Below are positions 1-8,687 of a DNA stretch of 64,000 bases, one piece after another. Origin of the DNA: CAWIOX01 sp963837775 (GTDB lineage: Bacteria > Pseudomonadota > Gammaproteobacteria > Burkholderiales > Burkholderiaceae_D). A program made the translations under genes and the position numbers. Under the pieces are notes generated by a model. That model ran no database searches. It had not been told where the DNA came from and saw only the letters and a list, made by a program, of their open reading frames with translations. Numbering within the stretch: position 1 is the first letter of the stretch; each line of letters starts with the position of its first letter. The stretch lies in NCBI GenBank assembly GCA_963837775.1, contig CAWIOX010000007.1, forward strand, positions 1-64,000, read 5' to 3'.

Positions 1-2
1 CG

Positions 3-524
3 GGCCGGACCATCAGCGCCGACCGTCCGATTCCGGAATGCGCGAACCGGCCGATGCGCGAAATCAGCCGCGAAGGCTGGGTCAGGCGTGAAATTGCGGC
101 GCCGCTGACGGCCGAGCAAAAGCGCCAGCTGCAATTGCAGGACGAGCAGCGCAAGGCGCAGCAAGCGGCACTCGAAGAGCAGCGCCAGTTCGACCGCGTG
201 CTGATGATGCGCTACGGCAGCGAAGCCAGCATCGAGGCCGCGCGCCGGCGCGAGCTGCTGCAGCTGCAGGACAAACTCGAGGAATCCAGCCGGCTGATGA
301 GCGACGCCGAACGCCACAGCGCCGAACTCAACAAGAAAAAGAACCTATTGCCGGCCGATCTGCTGCAGAAGCAGGTGCTGACGGAACAGGCGATCCAGGC
401 CGAAAAGCAGAACATCACGCACGCTGAAGCGGCCATCATGCAGGCCAATGTGCGCTATGACGCGACGCTGAAGCGGTTCCGGGAGCTGAACGCATCCGCC
501 GTCCCGGCCGACAAGCAACGCTAA
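3..524 (+). CDS. DUF4124-like coiled-coil protein, C-terminal part (5' truncated by window edge)
   Basis: The frame is open from the first bases of the window, so the start lies outside it. The first residues (GRTISADRPIPEC) resemble the end of a DUF4124 domain, a short N-terminal periplasmic module common in Oxalobacteraceae. The rest is rich in Glu, Gln, Arg and Lys with heptad-like spacing and should form a long coiled coil (roughly residues 35-150 of what is visible). No catalytic motif is visible. Function is unknown; the family is usually exported, but the signal peptide cannot be seen here. Confidence 0.7.
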   Translation, partial: GRTISADRPIPECANRPMREISREGWVRREIAAPLTAEQKRQLQLQDEQRKAQQAALEEQRQFDRVLMMRYGSEASIEAARRRELLQLQDKLEESSRLMSDAERHSAELNKKKNLLPADLLQKQVLTEQAIQAEKQNITHAEAAIMQANVRYDATLKRFRELNASAVPADKQR

Positions 525-566
525 GATCGCCCCCTGCGACACCGGCACCGCCTGGCTGGCGCGCAG

Positions 567-584
567 TCCCGCTTGTTTGCGGGA
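567..584. other. Small hairpin between the DUF4124 and CBS genes
   Basis: TCCCGC and GCGGGA form a perfect 6-bp stem around a TTGTTT loop, about 45 bp after the stop of the upstream gene. There is no T-tract after it, so it is at best a weak terminator. Confidence 0.3.
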
Positions 585-647
585 TGTCAAAATTGTCCCG
601 CACGATTGACGCTAGTGTAGTTATTGAGATCAGATCAGGAGCTTATT

Positions 648-1097
648 ATGCGCGTCGGTGAAATTTCCACTACCAAAGCCATCTGCTGCAAGCGCGAGAC
701 GACTGTGCTGGATGCGGCGCTGCTGATGCGGCATCATCACGTCGGCGATTTGATCGTGGTCGATGAGCTGAGCGGCGAGCCAGTGCCGGTCGGCATCCTG
801 ACCGATCGCGACATCGTGGTATCGATCACGGCCGAAGGACTGGATTCCAAAAGCATTGAAGTGGGCGACGTGATGAGCGCCGAGTTGCTGGCCGCCAGCG
901 AAGATGCCGATGTGCACGAGACGATCGAGCGGATGCGCTTCAAGGGCGTGCGCCGCATGCCGGTGATCAACAGCGCCGGGATTCTGGTGGGCATCGTCAG
1001 CGTCGATGACATGATGGAATTCCTGGCTGAAGAGATGACCACCCTGTCGCGCATCAGCTCGCGCCAGCAATCGATCGAAAAGCAGACCAAGAAATAG
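648..1097 (+). CDS. Tandem CBS-domain protein
   Basis: The protein has 149 residues. The start is set at the ATG preceded by an AGGAGC ribosome site five bases upstream; an in-frame upstream start lacks one. It contains two CBS domains, about residues 8-70 and 80-140, with the typical pattern 'VGILTDRDIV' ending the first and 'LVGIVSVDDMMEF' ending the second. CBS pairs bind adenosyl ligands such as AMP, ATP or SAM and regulate partner proteins. No catalytic domain is attached, so this is a stand-alone sensor module of unknown partner. It is followed by a convergent gene and a dispersed repeat element. Confidence 0.88.
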   Translation: MRVGEISTTKAICCKRETTVLDAALLMRHHHVGDLIVVDELSGEPVPVGILTDRDIVVSITAEGLDSKSIEVGDVMSAELLAASEDADVHETIERMRFKGVRRMPVINSAGILVGIVSVDDMMEFLAEEMTTLSRISSRQQSIEKQTKK

Positions 1098-1142
1098 GGT
1101 CGCAGCGCGCCGCAGTCGCGCGCGCTGCGGTTCCGGGCGGTA

Positions 1143-1217
1143 AATAATACTTGGTGCAGTATTATTTATCATCCTTGCAATCCGTGCGGGAACCACTGGT
1201 TTTTAATGGATACCCCC
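1143..1217 (-). repeat. Dispersed intergenic structured element, copy F
   Basis: Read on the minus strand it begins GGGGGTAT, has the CCGCACG core 28 bp later and ATAC exactly 27 bp after that. It ends in a perfect 10-bp hairpin (AAATAATACT / AGTATTATTT, loop of six). After the 5' box, CCATT can pair with AGTGG. It lies between two convergent genes, in sense orientation just downstream of the SRPBCC gene. Confidence 0.75.
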
Positions 1218-1242
1218 TGTTTTTTGATAAAACATGGAAAAA

Positions 1243-1647
1243 TCAGGCGGCTTCCAGCAGCGTTTTCAGCGCCTGCAGATCGCGCTGCACCCAGGCGATA
1301 TCGGCGGCGAATTTTTCATCCGTGATGGCCGGCTGGTGCAGCAGCGTGAACAAGATCTCGCAACCGTCGCCGTTGGCAATGGCGCGCATTGGGATGGTGA
1401 TCTGCTCGCCGTTGTCGAGCACGACGTAATGATCGAGCACGCCAAACCCATTGGGCGCGCTGAAGCGTACCGTCACCGGCCCTTGCGGCGTCTCGGCGAT
1501 CCAGGCCGCACCGGCCCGGTGGATCGAGCTGCCCAGGCCGCTGGCCCATTGCGAGAAATTTTCGGGCTGCGCCAGGAAGGTGTACGCCTGCTGCAGCGGG
1601 CAGTTGATGCGGATGCTCAGGGTGTGCGATTCGACAGTGGTGAGCAT
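1243..1647 (-). CDS. SRPBCC/START-like family protein
   Basis: The chosen ATG gives 134 residues and has an AGGAA ribosome site six bases upstream; an upstream in-frame ATG adds 17 unlikely residues. The pattern 'CPLQQAYTFLAQPENFSQWASG' (in part) near residues 15-35 is the usual opening of SRPBCC domains, where a long loop after the first helix is followed by a conserved Trp. These helix-grip folds bind hydrophobic ligands; members include polyketide cyclases and Aha1-like proteins. The ligand cannot be predicted. It converges on the CBS gene with a dispersed element between. Confidence 0.75.
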   Translation of the reverse strand: MLTTVESHTLSIRINCPLQQAYTFLAQPENFSQWASGLGSSIHRAGAAWIAETPQGPVTVRFSAPNGFGVLDHYVVLDNGEQITIPMRAIANGDGCEILFTLLHQPAITDEKFAADIAWVQRDLQALKTLLEAA

Positions 1648-1789
1648 GCTGATTTCCTGGTTGAGCGGGCTGAAGCATCTGGTGTCCCAGTCTGGCATGT
1701 TCCCGCATCTGGAAGCTTGAGCGGCATCAGCTTTTTATTTCGCCCCATTGCTATTCTATTAATAATCGACGACATCACAGTGCTTAGCA

Positions 1790-2620
1790 ATGGACCCGCA
1801 GCTCACACCAGATCCGGATGGCGCGCCGTGGGCGATTGAAACCGAGCGCCTGACGCGCCGTTTCGGCAGCGTGGTCGCCGTCAAGGGCATCAGCCTGAAA
1901 ATCCGGCAAGGCGTGGTCTATGGGCTGCTCGGCCCGAACGGCGCCGGCAAAAGCACCACCATCAAGATGCTCACCACGCTGATCAAGCCCAGTGCCGGCG
2001 CGGCGCTGGTGGCCGGCTTCGATATCGTGCGCGCGGCGCCCGATGTCAGGCGCCGCATCGGCTATGTGCCGCAGATGATTTCGGCCGACGGCGCCCTGAC
2101 CGGCTACGAGAACCTGCTGCTGTCGACCCAGCTGTATGGGCTGCCGCGCGGCGAGCGCAACAAGCGCATCGATGAGGCGCTGCAGTTCATGGGCATTGCC
2201 GATGCGGCCGGCAAGCTGGTCAATACCTATTCGGGCGGCATGATCCGGCGCCTGGAACTGGCGCAGGCGATGTTGCACCGGCCCGCGGTGCTGTTTCTGG
2301 ATGAGCCGACCATCGGCCTCGATCCGGTGGCGCGGCGCACGGTGTGGGACCGCTTGCGCCAGCTGCGCGCGGACTTCGGGATGACGATCCTGATCACCAC
2401 CCATGACATGGAAGAAGCGGACGCCTTGTGCGACGAGCTGGCGATCATGGACCGGGGCGAAATCGCGGTGAGCGGCACGCCGCAGGCATTGACCGCCGCG
2501 ATCGGGCCGGAAGCGACGCTGGATGACGTATTCGTCCAATACGCGGGCCGCAATTTGCAGGAGAGCGGCGACTATCGCGGCATCCAGCAGGCCCGCAACA
2601 CCGCGCAGCATCTGGGCTAA
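1790..2620 (+). CDS. ABC-2 type exporter, ATP-binding protein
   Basis: The 276-residue ATPase has all the motifs of an ABC nucleotide-binding domain: Walker A GLLGPNGAGKST near residue 47, the signature YSGGMIRR near 148, Walker B AVLFLDEP near 167, and the switch His in 'LITTHDMEEAD'. The sequence type is that of DrrA/NodI-like drug or polysaccharide exporters. The permease follows after 14 bases, so the two form a simple operon and presumably a 2+2 half-transporter complex in the inner membrane. The substrate is unknown. No strong ribosome site precedes the ATG. Confidence 0.93.
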   Translation: MDPQLTPDPDGAPWAIETERLTRRFGSVVAVKGISLKIRQGVVYGLLGPNGAGKSTTIKMLTTLIKPSAGAALVAGFDIVRAAPDVRRRIGYVPQMISADGALTGYENLLLSTQLYGLPRGERNKRIDEALQFMGIADAAGKLVNTYSGGMIRRLELAQAMLHRPAVLFLDEPTIGLDPVARRTVWDRLRQLRADFGMTILITTHDMEEADALCDELAIMDRGEIAVSGTPQALTAAIGPEATLDDVFVQYAGRNLQESGDYRGIQQARNTAQHLG

Positions 2621-2634
2621 GTCCGGGAACAAGC

Positions 2635-3408
2635 ATGATCCTGAAATTCCTGACCGAAAGCGCGGCGATTGCCGAAGTGGAGATGCGCAAGATGATGCGC
2701 GACCCGACCGAGCTGGCGTCGCGTGCGGTGCAGCCTCTGCTGTGGCTGCTGATCTTCGGGCAGGTGTTCAGCCGGGTGCGCGGGATTCCGACCGGCAAGG
2801 TCAGCTACCTCGCGTTCATGACGCCGGGGATACTGGCGCAAAGCGTGCTGTTCAGCGCGATCTTTTACGGCATCGCGATCATCTGGGAGCGCGATCTGGG
2901 CATCGTGCATAAATTGCTGGTCAGTCCCGCCTACCGCGGCGCGCTGGTGTTCGGCAAGGCGGCTTCCGCCGGGCTGCGCGGGCTGGTTCAGGCCGCCATC
3001 ATCTACCTGATCGCCTGGGCGCTGCAGATCCGGATTCGCTGGGAAATTGATGCCATGCTGGGCGTGATGGGCGCGGTGGTGCTGGGTTCGGCAATCTTTG
3101 CGACGTTTTCGCTGATCATCGCCTGCATCGTGAAGACCCGCGAACGCTTCATGGGCATCGGCCAGGTGCTGACCATGCCCCTGTTTTTTGCCAGCAATGC
3201 GATCTATCCTCTGGAATTGATGCCGGACTGGCTCAAGCTGGTCGCGCTGTTCAATCCGCTGACTTATCTGGTGGACGTGCTCAGGGGGCTGATGATCGAA
3301 GGGGGCCGCAGCATGCACAGCCTGCCGCTCGATTTCGGCGTGATGGCGGTCGTCTTTCTGATCCTGATGCTGATCGCGGCCGGCTTGTATCCGGAACTTG
3401 CCCACTGA
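2635..3408 (+). CDS. ABC-2 type exporter, permease
   Basis: The 257-residue membrane protein has about six hydrophobic segments. It carries the ABC2_membrane consensus near its C-terminus, 'FASNAIYPLELMPDWLK' followed by 'NPLTYLVDVLRG', which is diagnostic for DrrB/NodJ-like permeases. It is encoded 14 bases after its ATPase and is presumably co-transcribed. It exports an unidentified substrate, probably a lipophilic compound or polymer. Confidence 0.92.
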   Translation: MILKFLTESAAIAEVEMRKMMRDPTELASRAVQPLLWLLIFGQVFSRVRGIPTGKVSYLAFMTPGILAQSVLFSAIFYGIAIIWERDLGIVHKLLVSPAYRGALVFGKAASAGLRGLVQAAIIYLIAWALQIRIRWEIDAMLGVMGAVVLGSAIFATFSLIIACIVKTRERFMGIGQVLTMPLFFASNAIYPLELMPDWLKLVALFNPLTYLVDVLRGLMIEGGRSMHSLPLDFGVMAVVFLILMLIAAGLYPELAH

Positions 3409-3444
3409 GGGTTTCCTTGACGTTTCTGCACGAAGAGGTGAGGT

Positions 3445-4612
3445 ATGCGTATTGCGCGTGTTTTGCTCCGTCCCGGGTCTTGGTCCCGGGGCATTGCGTT
3501 GGCCTGGCTGGGCCTGAGCGGGCTGTGTGTTGCCGCCGCTGCCGCCAGCCCCAGTCGCCTCCAGCCCGCTCCGCGTCGAAGTGCTGGCGCGCGGGCTGGA
3601 GCACCCGTGGGCGCTGGCCTTCATCGACGGCGGCCGCATGCTGGTCAGCGAGCGGCCGGGCCGGCTGCGGCTGGTGCAGGCCGGCGGCGAGGTCGGGCCG
3701 CCGATCGCGGGTGTGCCGGCAGTGGATGCGGTCGGGCAGGGCGGGCTGCTCGATGTGGTCGCCGACAGCGACTTTGCGCACACGCGCATCATTTACTTTT
3801 GCTACGCCGAGCCGGCCGCCGGCGGTGGCGGCAATTCCACCGCACTGGCCGCGGCCCGCCTGTCGGCCGATGGCAGGCGGCTGGAGCAGGTCAAGGTGCT
3901 GTTCAGCCAGCGGCCCAAGGTCAGCAGCCGCGCGCATTTCGGCTGCCGCATTGTCGAACAGGGCGACGGCACGCTGTTCCTGACGCTGGGCGAACGCTTT
4001 TCCCGCATGCAGGACGCGCAAAAGCTCGACAACCACCTCGGCAAGGTGGTGCGCGTGAATAAGGACGGCTCAGTGCCGCCCGACAACCCGTTCGTCGGCC
4101 AGGGCGGGGCGCTGCCAGAAATCTGGAGCTATGGCCATCGCAATGTGCAGGGCGCCACGCTCGGCCCCGACGGCCGGCTCTGGACCCACGAGCACGGGCC
4201 GCAGGGCGGCGATGAAATCAACCGGCCCGAGGCCGGCAAGAATTACGGCTGGCCCGTCATCACCTATGGCGAAAACTACGGCGGCGGAAAAATCGGCGCA
4301 GGCCTGACTGCCCAGCCCGGGATGGAGCAGCCGCTGCACCAGTGGACGCCGTCGATTGCGCCGTCCGGCATGGCCTTCCTGCACAGCGCGCGCTATGGCA
4401 AGGCGTGGCAAGGCAGCCTGTTCGTCGGCTCGCTGAAGTTCCATTATCTGGATCGTATGGAGTGGCGCGATGGCAAGCTGGTGCGCGAAGAGCGGTTGCT
4501 GGAAAACCTGGATCAGCGCATCCGCGATGTGCGCGAAGGGCCGGACGGCTTGCTGTATGTGCTGACCGACGAAAGCCGCGGCCAGCTGCTGCGCCTGCAG
4601 CCCGGGCGCTGA
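3445..4612 (+). CDS. PQQ-dependent soluble aldose sugar dehydrogenase (frameshift near the signal-peptide junction)
   Basis: The GSDH beta-propeller is clear: 'RAHFGCRI', 'EHGPQGGDEINRP' and 'GKNYGWPVITYGENY' are the conserved blocks of Ylil-type PQQ dehydrogenases, which oxidise aldoses in the periplasm. A signal peptide (residues 1-35, core GIALAWLGLSGLCVAAAAA) starts at 3445 behind a GAGGTGAGGT ribosome site, but it is one frame off from the mature protein. The frame changes by +1 at about 3530-3560 in a GCC/CCG-rich stretch. The mature frame could begin only from a GTG at 3527, which would lose the signal. A single extra base, real or a sequencing error, explains this best. Confidence 0.82.
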
Positions 4613-4718
4613 TTTTTCACGGCTGATGTGGATTGATCATTGCGGGTTGACGCAAAACGCCGCCGTTCTCCAGCAGTGCCGGCACGCAGGCCTGCACTAC
4701 TTAAGCCAGACGGCCGAT

Positions 4719-5182
4719 TTATGCAACGGCGGACAGGCTGGACTTGGTGCCGGCTTTGCCCTTGCGTTCTTTCAGTGGCGTCCCTGTGTTCGCCAATCCG
4801 GCGGCTGTGCTTTTGGCCAGCGCATCGACCATGCTCATGATCTTGTCGTTGCTTTCAGCGATTTCCGCTTCAGCGGTTTTGCTCAGTTCAGCCTGGGTCT
4901 CGGACACAATTTTGGATGCGTGGCGCAGATAGTCGAACGCTTTTCCCGCAGCCGGCTGGCAATGGACGACGGTCAGCGAGAGCCATTCTTTCGGCTCGGT
5001 CGACAGGTATTGTTTGGCGGCGGCAGCTGATTCGATCACAGCGGTTTGCGTGGTGCTGATGTTCAATTCGAACAGTTTCGTCAAGCCGGTAAAAACCGTC
5101 TGGCCCAGCGCTGCCGCCAAATTGCATTGCGCGTCGAAATTTTCTTTGGACTGCGGCTAAATAATGCCAGTTGATTATCCAA
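4719..5182 (-). CDS. phaP: Phasin family protein (frameshift near N-terminus)
   Basis: The region 'TGLTKLFELNISTTQTAVIESAAAAKQ' (in part) followed by a helical Ala/Ser/Glu-rich tail is typical of Phasin_2 proteins, which coat polyhydroxyalkanoate granules. The main frame covers 4719-5150. Its N-terminus is out of frame: behind an AGGAG site the TTG at 5182 opens 'DNQLALF', and the frame must change at about 5145-5158 to reach 'SKENFDAQCNLAAALGQ'. A single missing base (or two extra) is implied. The product is about 150 residues, the usual length. The next stretch up to 5473 is non-coding. Confidence 0.78.
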
Positions 5183-5473
5183 AATGTGTGTCTCCTATGA
5201 TTGATTTTAATTGCAAAAAGGTAATAAATAATGGGCGGTAGAAATATCTTGCTCCGGCTGCATTATATTGTTTTATGGAAATTATTTCTTTATGGAAAAA
5301 ATACAATGAATCGCCTGGGAGTGCAAGGTTACGGCCCATGTTTTTTCAATCCGGTTGATCTGGAGCAAAGGAGCGGGAATTCCTGATCCCTCCATCGCGC
5401 TGCCGAATGCACTCCGCGCGCCGGCTTTATGCTAGCCTTGGCGCTGGATTATCTATGCGCACCATGCGCCGCC
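5183..5473. other. AT-rich divergent intergenic region between phaP and gspA
   Basis: These 291 bases are AT-rich at the phasin side and hold the divergent promoters of phaP and gspA. I see candidate -10 boxes (TATATT near 5263; TATGCT near 5428) but no convincing paired -35. A GGAGCAAAGGAG stretch near 5360 looks like a ribosome site, but no gene follows it. Confidence 0.4.
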
Positions 5474-7144
5474 ATGTACACCCAATTTTTCAATCTGAAC
5501 CAGGCGCCGTTTTCGATCGCGCCCGATCCGCGCTATCTGTTCATGAGCGAGCGCCATCGCGAAGCGCTTGCGCATTTGCTGTACGGCGTCGGCAGCGGCG
5601 GCGGTTTCGTGCTGCTGACCGGCGAGATCGGGGCCGGCAAGACCACCGTATGCCGCTGCTTTCTGGAGCAGATCCCGGCCGACTGCAATGTCGCCTACAT
5701 CTTCAACCCGAAGCTGACGGTGCCGGAGCTGCTGCAATCGGTCTGCGACGAGTTCCGCATCAGCGTGCCGAACTTGCAGCCAGGCGGCGCGGCGTCGGTC
5801 AAGGCCTATGTCGATGCGCTGAATGCGTATCTGCTGGCCGCGCACGCCGACGGCCGGCACAATGTGCTGATCATCGATGAGGCGCAGAGCCTGTCGGCCG
5901 ATGTGCTGGAGCAATTGCGCCTGCTGACCAACCTGGAAACCAGCCAGAACAAGCTGCTGCAAATCATCCTGATCGGCCAGCCCGAGTTGCGCACCATGCT
6001 GGCCCGGCCCGAACTGGAACAGCTGGCGCAGCGCGTGATTGCGCGCTACCACCTGGCTTCGCTGTCGGCGCCGGAGACGGCGGCCTATATTGGACACCGG
6101 CTGGCGGTGGCCGGCCTGACCGCCGGCGCGGCATTCAAGCCGGCGGTGATGCCGCAGATCTACCGGCTCACGCAGGGCGTGCCGCGCCGCATCAACTTGC
6201 TATGTGACCGCGCGCTGCTGGGCGCGTATGCCGAAAACAAGCGGCTGGTCGATCGCGCGATCGTGAAAAAAGCGGCGCAGGAAGTGTTCGGTCACGCTGC
6301 GCTGCCGGCCGCCGCCGCGCGCTGGCCGTATGCGGTCGCGGGACTGGTGGCCGGCGCCGCGCTGCTGGCGGCGCTGGGCTGGAACCTGGGCTGGCAGCTG
6401 AAGCCGCTCAAGCCGCCGCCGGCGCTCGCGTCTGCTCCGGTGCAGTTTCCAGCCAGTTCGCCGCCGGCTGCGGTAGCGGCTGTCATGCCGGCAGCGCCTG
6501 CCGCGCCGGCGCCGTGGGAACCGGGCGCGACGCCCGACGCCGGCCTGCGCGAACGCAAGAATGCGTACCGCCAACTGGCCGCGCTGTGGGGCTTTGCCTT
6601 GCCGGACGGCGCGCCGTGCCAACTGGTGCGCAGGGCCGGGCTGCAGTGCTATGTCGGCAACCGGATCGCACTGTCCGAGCTGCAGCGGCTCGACCGTCCG
6701 GCGATCCTGACGCTGCATGCGGCGGCCGGCACGATCTACTATGCGCTGCTGACCGGCCTGGACGGCGACAGCGCCACCGTGCGCGTGGGCGACGCCAGCC
6801 ACAGCGTCAGCCTGGCGCTGCTGGCAGCGCAGTTTCGCGGCGAGCTGGTGACCTTCTGGCGCAGCCCGACCGCGCGCGACCTCAGCGGGCTGGAGTTCGG
6901 CCCCGGTTCGCAAGGGGCCGAGGTCGACTGGATCGCCGCGCAACTGGCGCGCCTGAATAACACGCCGCCGCCGCCGGCCAATCAGGTGTTCGACCAGACG
7001 CTGGCCGGCCAGGTGCAGCAGTTTCAGCGCAGCCACGGTCTGGCCGCCGATGGCGTGGTCGGCGCCAGAACCTTCCTGTACCTGAATCGTGCCGCAGGCA
7101 TCAAAGAGCCGCAGCTGCAACATAACAAGGAGTCGGGAAAATAA
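5474..7144 (+). CDS. gspA: ExeA/GspA-type AAA ATPase with peptidoglycan-binding domain
   Basis: The protein has 556 residues, starting at the ATG that opens 'MYTQFFNLNQAPFSIAPDP', the family's conserved N-terminus. The AAA domain (about residues 1-270) has Walker A LLTGEIGAGKTTVCR and Walker B NVLIIDEAQSLS. One membrane segment lies near residues 278-300, and a PG_binding_1 domain ends the protein ('QQFQRSHGLAADGVVGARTF'). GspA/ExeA works with GspB/ExeB to remodel peptidoglycan so that the type II secretion secretin can assemble. The stop overlaps the start of gspB (TAATG). Confidence 0.9.
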   Translation: MYTQFFNLNQAPFSIAPDPRYLFMSERHREALAHLLYGVGSGGGFVLLTGEIGAGKTTVCRCFLEQIPADCNVAYIFNPKLTVPELLQSVCDEFRISVPNLQPGGAASVKAYVDALNAYLLAAHADGRHNVLIIDEAQSLSADVLEQLRLLTNLETSQNKLLQIILIGQPELRTMLARPELEQLAQRVIARYHLASLSAPETAAYIGHRLAVAGLTAGAAFKPAVMPQIYRLTQGVPRRINLLCDRALLGAYAENKRLVDRAIVKKAAQEVFGHAALPAAAARWPYAVAGLVAGAALLAALGWNLGWQLKPLKPPPALASAPVQFPASSPPAAVAAVMPAAPAAPAPWEPGATPDAGLRERKNAYRQLAALWGFALPDGAPCQLVRRAGLQCYVGNRIALSELQRLDRPAILTLHAAAGTIYYALLTGLDGDSATVRVGDASHSVSLALLAAQFRGELVTFWRSPTARDLSGLEFGPGSQGAEVDWIAAQLARLNNTPPPPANQVFDQTLAGQVQQFQRSHGLAADGVVGARTFLYLNRAAGIKEPQLQHNKESGK

Positions 7145-7852
7145 TGTCTTACATCCTTGATGCACTCAAGAAAGCCGAAGCCGAACGCAAGCTGGGCGCG
7201 GTGCCCGGCATCCACGCACCGGCAACCTATGCCGCCGGCCGCGCTCACCGGTCCGCGGCGCACGCTGTGGATAGGCGGCGCGCTGGCAGCGCTGGCGGCC
7301 TTGCTGGCGGCGCTGGCCTGGTTCCGGCCGTGGCATGCACCGCAAAGCGCCGGGTTGCCGGTGATGCCCGAGCTGGCGCAGCTCGCCCCCGCCAAACTGC
7401 CACCGGCGTCAGTCGAACCGGCGCTGAAACCGCTACCCGCGCCGGTTCCGGACCAGCCCGCAGCCAAGCCAGTCAAGCCAGTCAAGCCGGATCAAGCGCA
7501 GGCGGCAGCCGCGAGCATGCCAAAGACGATGCCCGTCAAAGCGCCTGCAGCAAGCAGCCGCGCGCCGCAACCGGCGCCGAAGCCGGACCCCGTGCAGCCC
7601 GCCGAGCCGCAGGCAAAAGAGCCGGAGCCGCTGACGCTGCGCGAGTTGCCGGAACAGATACAAAGGGAAATTCCGGCGCTGAAGATCGGCGGCTATATCT
7701 ATTCCAGCAATCCGGCCGAGCGTTCGCTGCTGATCAACAATAAATTGCTGCGCGAAGGCGATGAGGTCGCGCCCGGCCTCACTCTGGAAAAAATGCTGCG
7801 CGGCAGCGTGGTGCTGAATTACAAGGGCTACCGCTACCGGATCGCGTATTGA
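7144..7852 (+). CDS. gspB: GspB-like type II secretion assembly protein (frameshift)
   Basis: The N-terminus 'MSYILDALKKAEAERKLG' is the signature cytoplasmic tail of GspB/ExeB. After it the reading frame must change by +1 at about 7225-7245 to enter the membrane helix ('TLWIGGALAALAALLAALAW'), a Pro/Ala/Lys-rich periplasmic linker, and the C-terminal T2SSB domain ('IPALKIGGYIYSSNP', 'LLREGDEVAPGLTLEKM'). Both halves are conserved, so one extra base is the simplest explanation. It overlaps gspA by one base and forms with it the GspAB inner-membrane complex. No other gsp genes are in the window. Confidence 0.85.
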
Positions 7853-7886
7853 GTGCTGCCGGGCCGCATTGCAGGCCTGGACGGCG

Positions 7887-7961
7887 AATTTATACTGCCC
7901 CGTGTATTTTTAAACTGCCAATGAATACGTGCGGGAATGCATTGTTTATGCACATACTCCC
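7887..7961 (-). repeat. Dispersed intergenic structured element, copy C
   Basis: On the minus strand: GGGAGTAT box, TGCAT/ATGCA stem, CCGCACG core 27 bp after the box start, ATAC 27 bp after the core start and AGTAT 11 bp later. It sits between convergent gspB and the TPR gene, in sense orientation 14 bp past the TPR stop. Confidence 0.78.
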
Positions 7962-7974
7962 GTTATTTTTCATT

Positions 7975-8610
7975 TTATGGGGCCGGCTGCAGGTTCTTGC
8001 GGTGGCCGGCATGGCAGTTGATGCGGCGCTGCTGCAGGGTCTGTTGTGCCTCATCCGTACGGCCTTGCATTCGCAGCGTGGCCGCCAGCACTTTCCAGCC
8101 CAGATCGTGGCGCGGGAAAGCGCGCGTCAGCTCGCGCGCCAGCGTTTCGGCCGCGTCATAACGGGCGCGCCGATAATGCGCGAGCAGCAGATGGATCTGC
8201 GCGCGGCCCGGCACATGGGCGCAACCCAGCGCCATTTTCCACGGCCAGCGCGGTTGGCGCGCGGTGTAGCGCGGATTGGGGGGGCCGGCCAGCCGGATGG
8301 CGGCCGGGATGGCTTGCGCTTCTTGCACCTCTTGCGCTTCTTGCGCCTCTGGCACCAAGGCTGGGGGTGTTGCCGCTGCGGCCGGTGCTGTGTCCTGCAG
8401 CGCGGTGCGCGGTTTGCCGGCCTGAATCAGCGCATCGATATAACTGAGCCAGTATTGGCCCTCTACCGGCGACTGCTGGGCCAGAACGATGGACTGGTAC
8501 AGGGTTTCGGCCTCTTGCCACTGGCCGGCCTGGCAATGCGCAATCGCCTGGGCAAACGCCTGCTCCAGCGACATCGAAGGTTTTTGCTGCGGAAATACGG
8601 AGTGGGACAT
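7975..8610 (-). CDS. Short TPR-like protein
   Basis: The protein has 211 residues. Two TPR-like helical pairs are visible: residues 14-50 ('SLEQAFAQAIAHCQAGQWQE' region) and about 145-195 ('LLLAHYRRARYDAAETLARE' region). They are separated by a low-complexity Ala/Pro/Gln linker with an imperfect EAQ repeat. The opening resembles the N-terminal TPRs of larger glycosyl- or sulfotransferase fusion proteins, but no catalytic domain follows, so it may be a truncated relative. The predicted role is protein-protein scaffolding. The last about 15 residues look unstructured and may reflect a lost original stop. Confidence 0.6.
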   Translation of the reverse strand: MSHSVFPQQKPSMSLEQAFAQAIAHCQAGQWQEAETLYQSIVLAQQSPVEGQYWLSYIDALIQAGKPRTALQDTAPAAAATPPALVPEAQEAQEVQEAQAIPAAIRLAGPPNPRYTARQPRWPWKMALGCAHVPGRAQIHLLLAHYRRARYDAAETLARELTRAFPRHDLGWKVLAATLRMQGRTDEAQQTLQQRRINCHAGHRKNLQPAP

Positions 8611-8687
8611 GACAGGTAAAGACGATCAGGGAAGCGGCATTATAAAGGCCGCATCCTACCTGGCCGGCTGTCTTTTGTAAGCAGCCG

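Noticed and set aside
594..648. CCGCACGATTG before the CBS gene, similar to the core of the dispersed element
   Set aside because: There is no GTAT box 28 bp upstream and no ATAC 27 bp downstream, so it does not fit the element.
5210..5300. AT-rich stretch with ATAAATAATGGGCGG suspected as a seventh element copy
   Set aside because: It lacks the CCGCAYG core and the fixed spacing; similarity is limited to AT-rich words.
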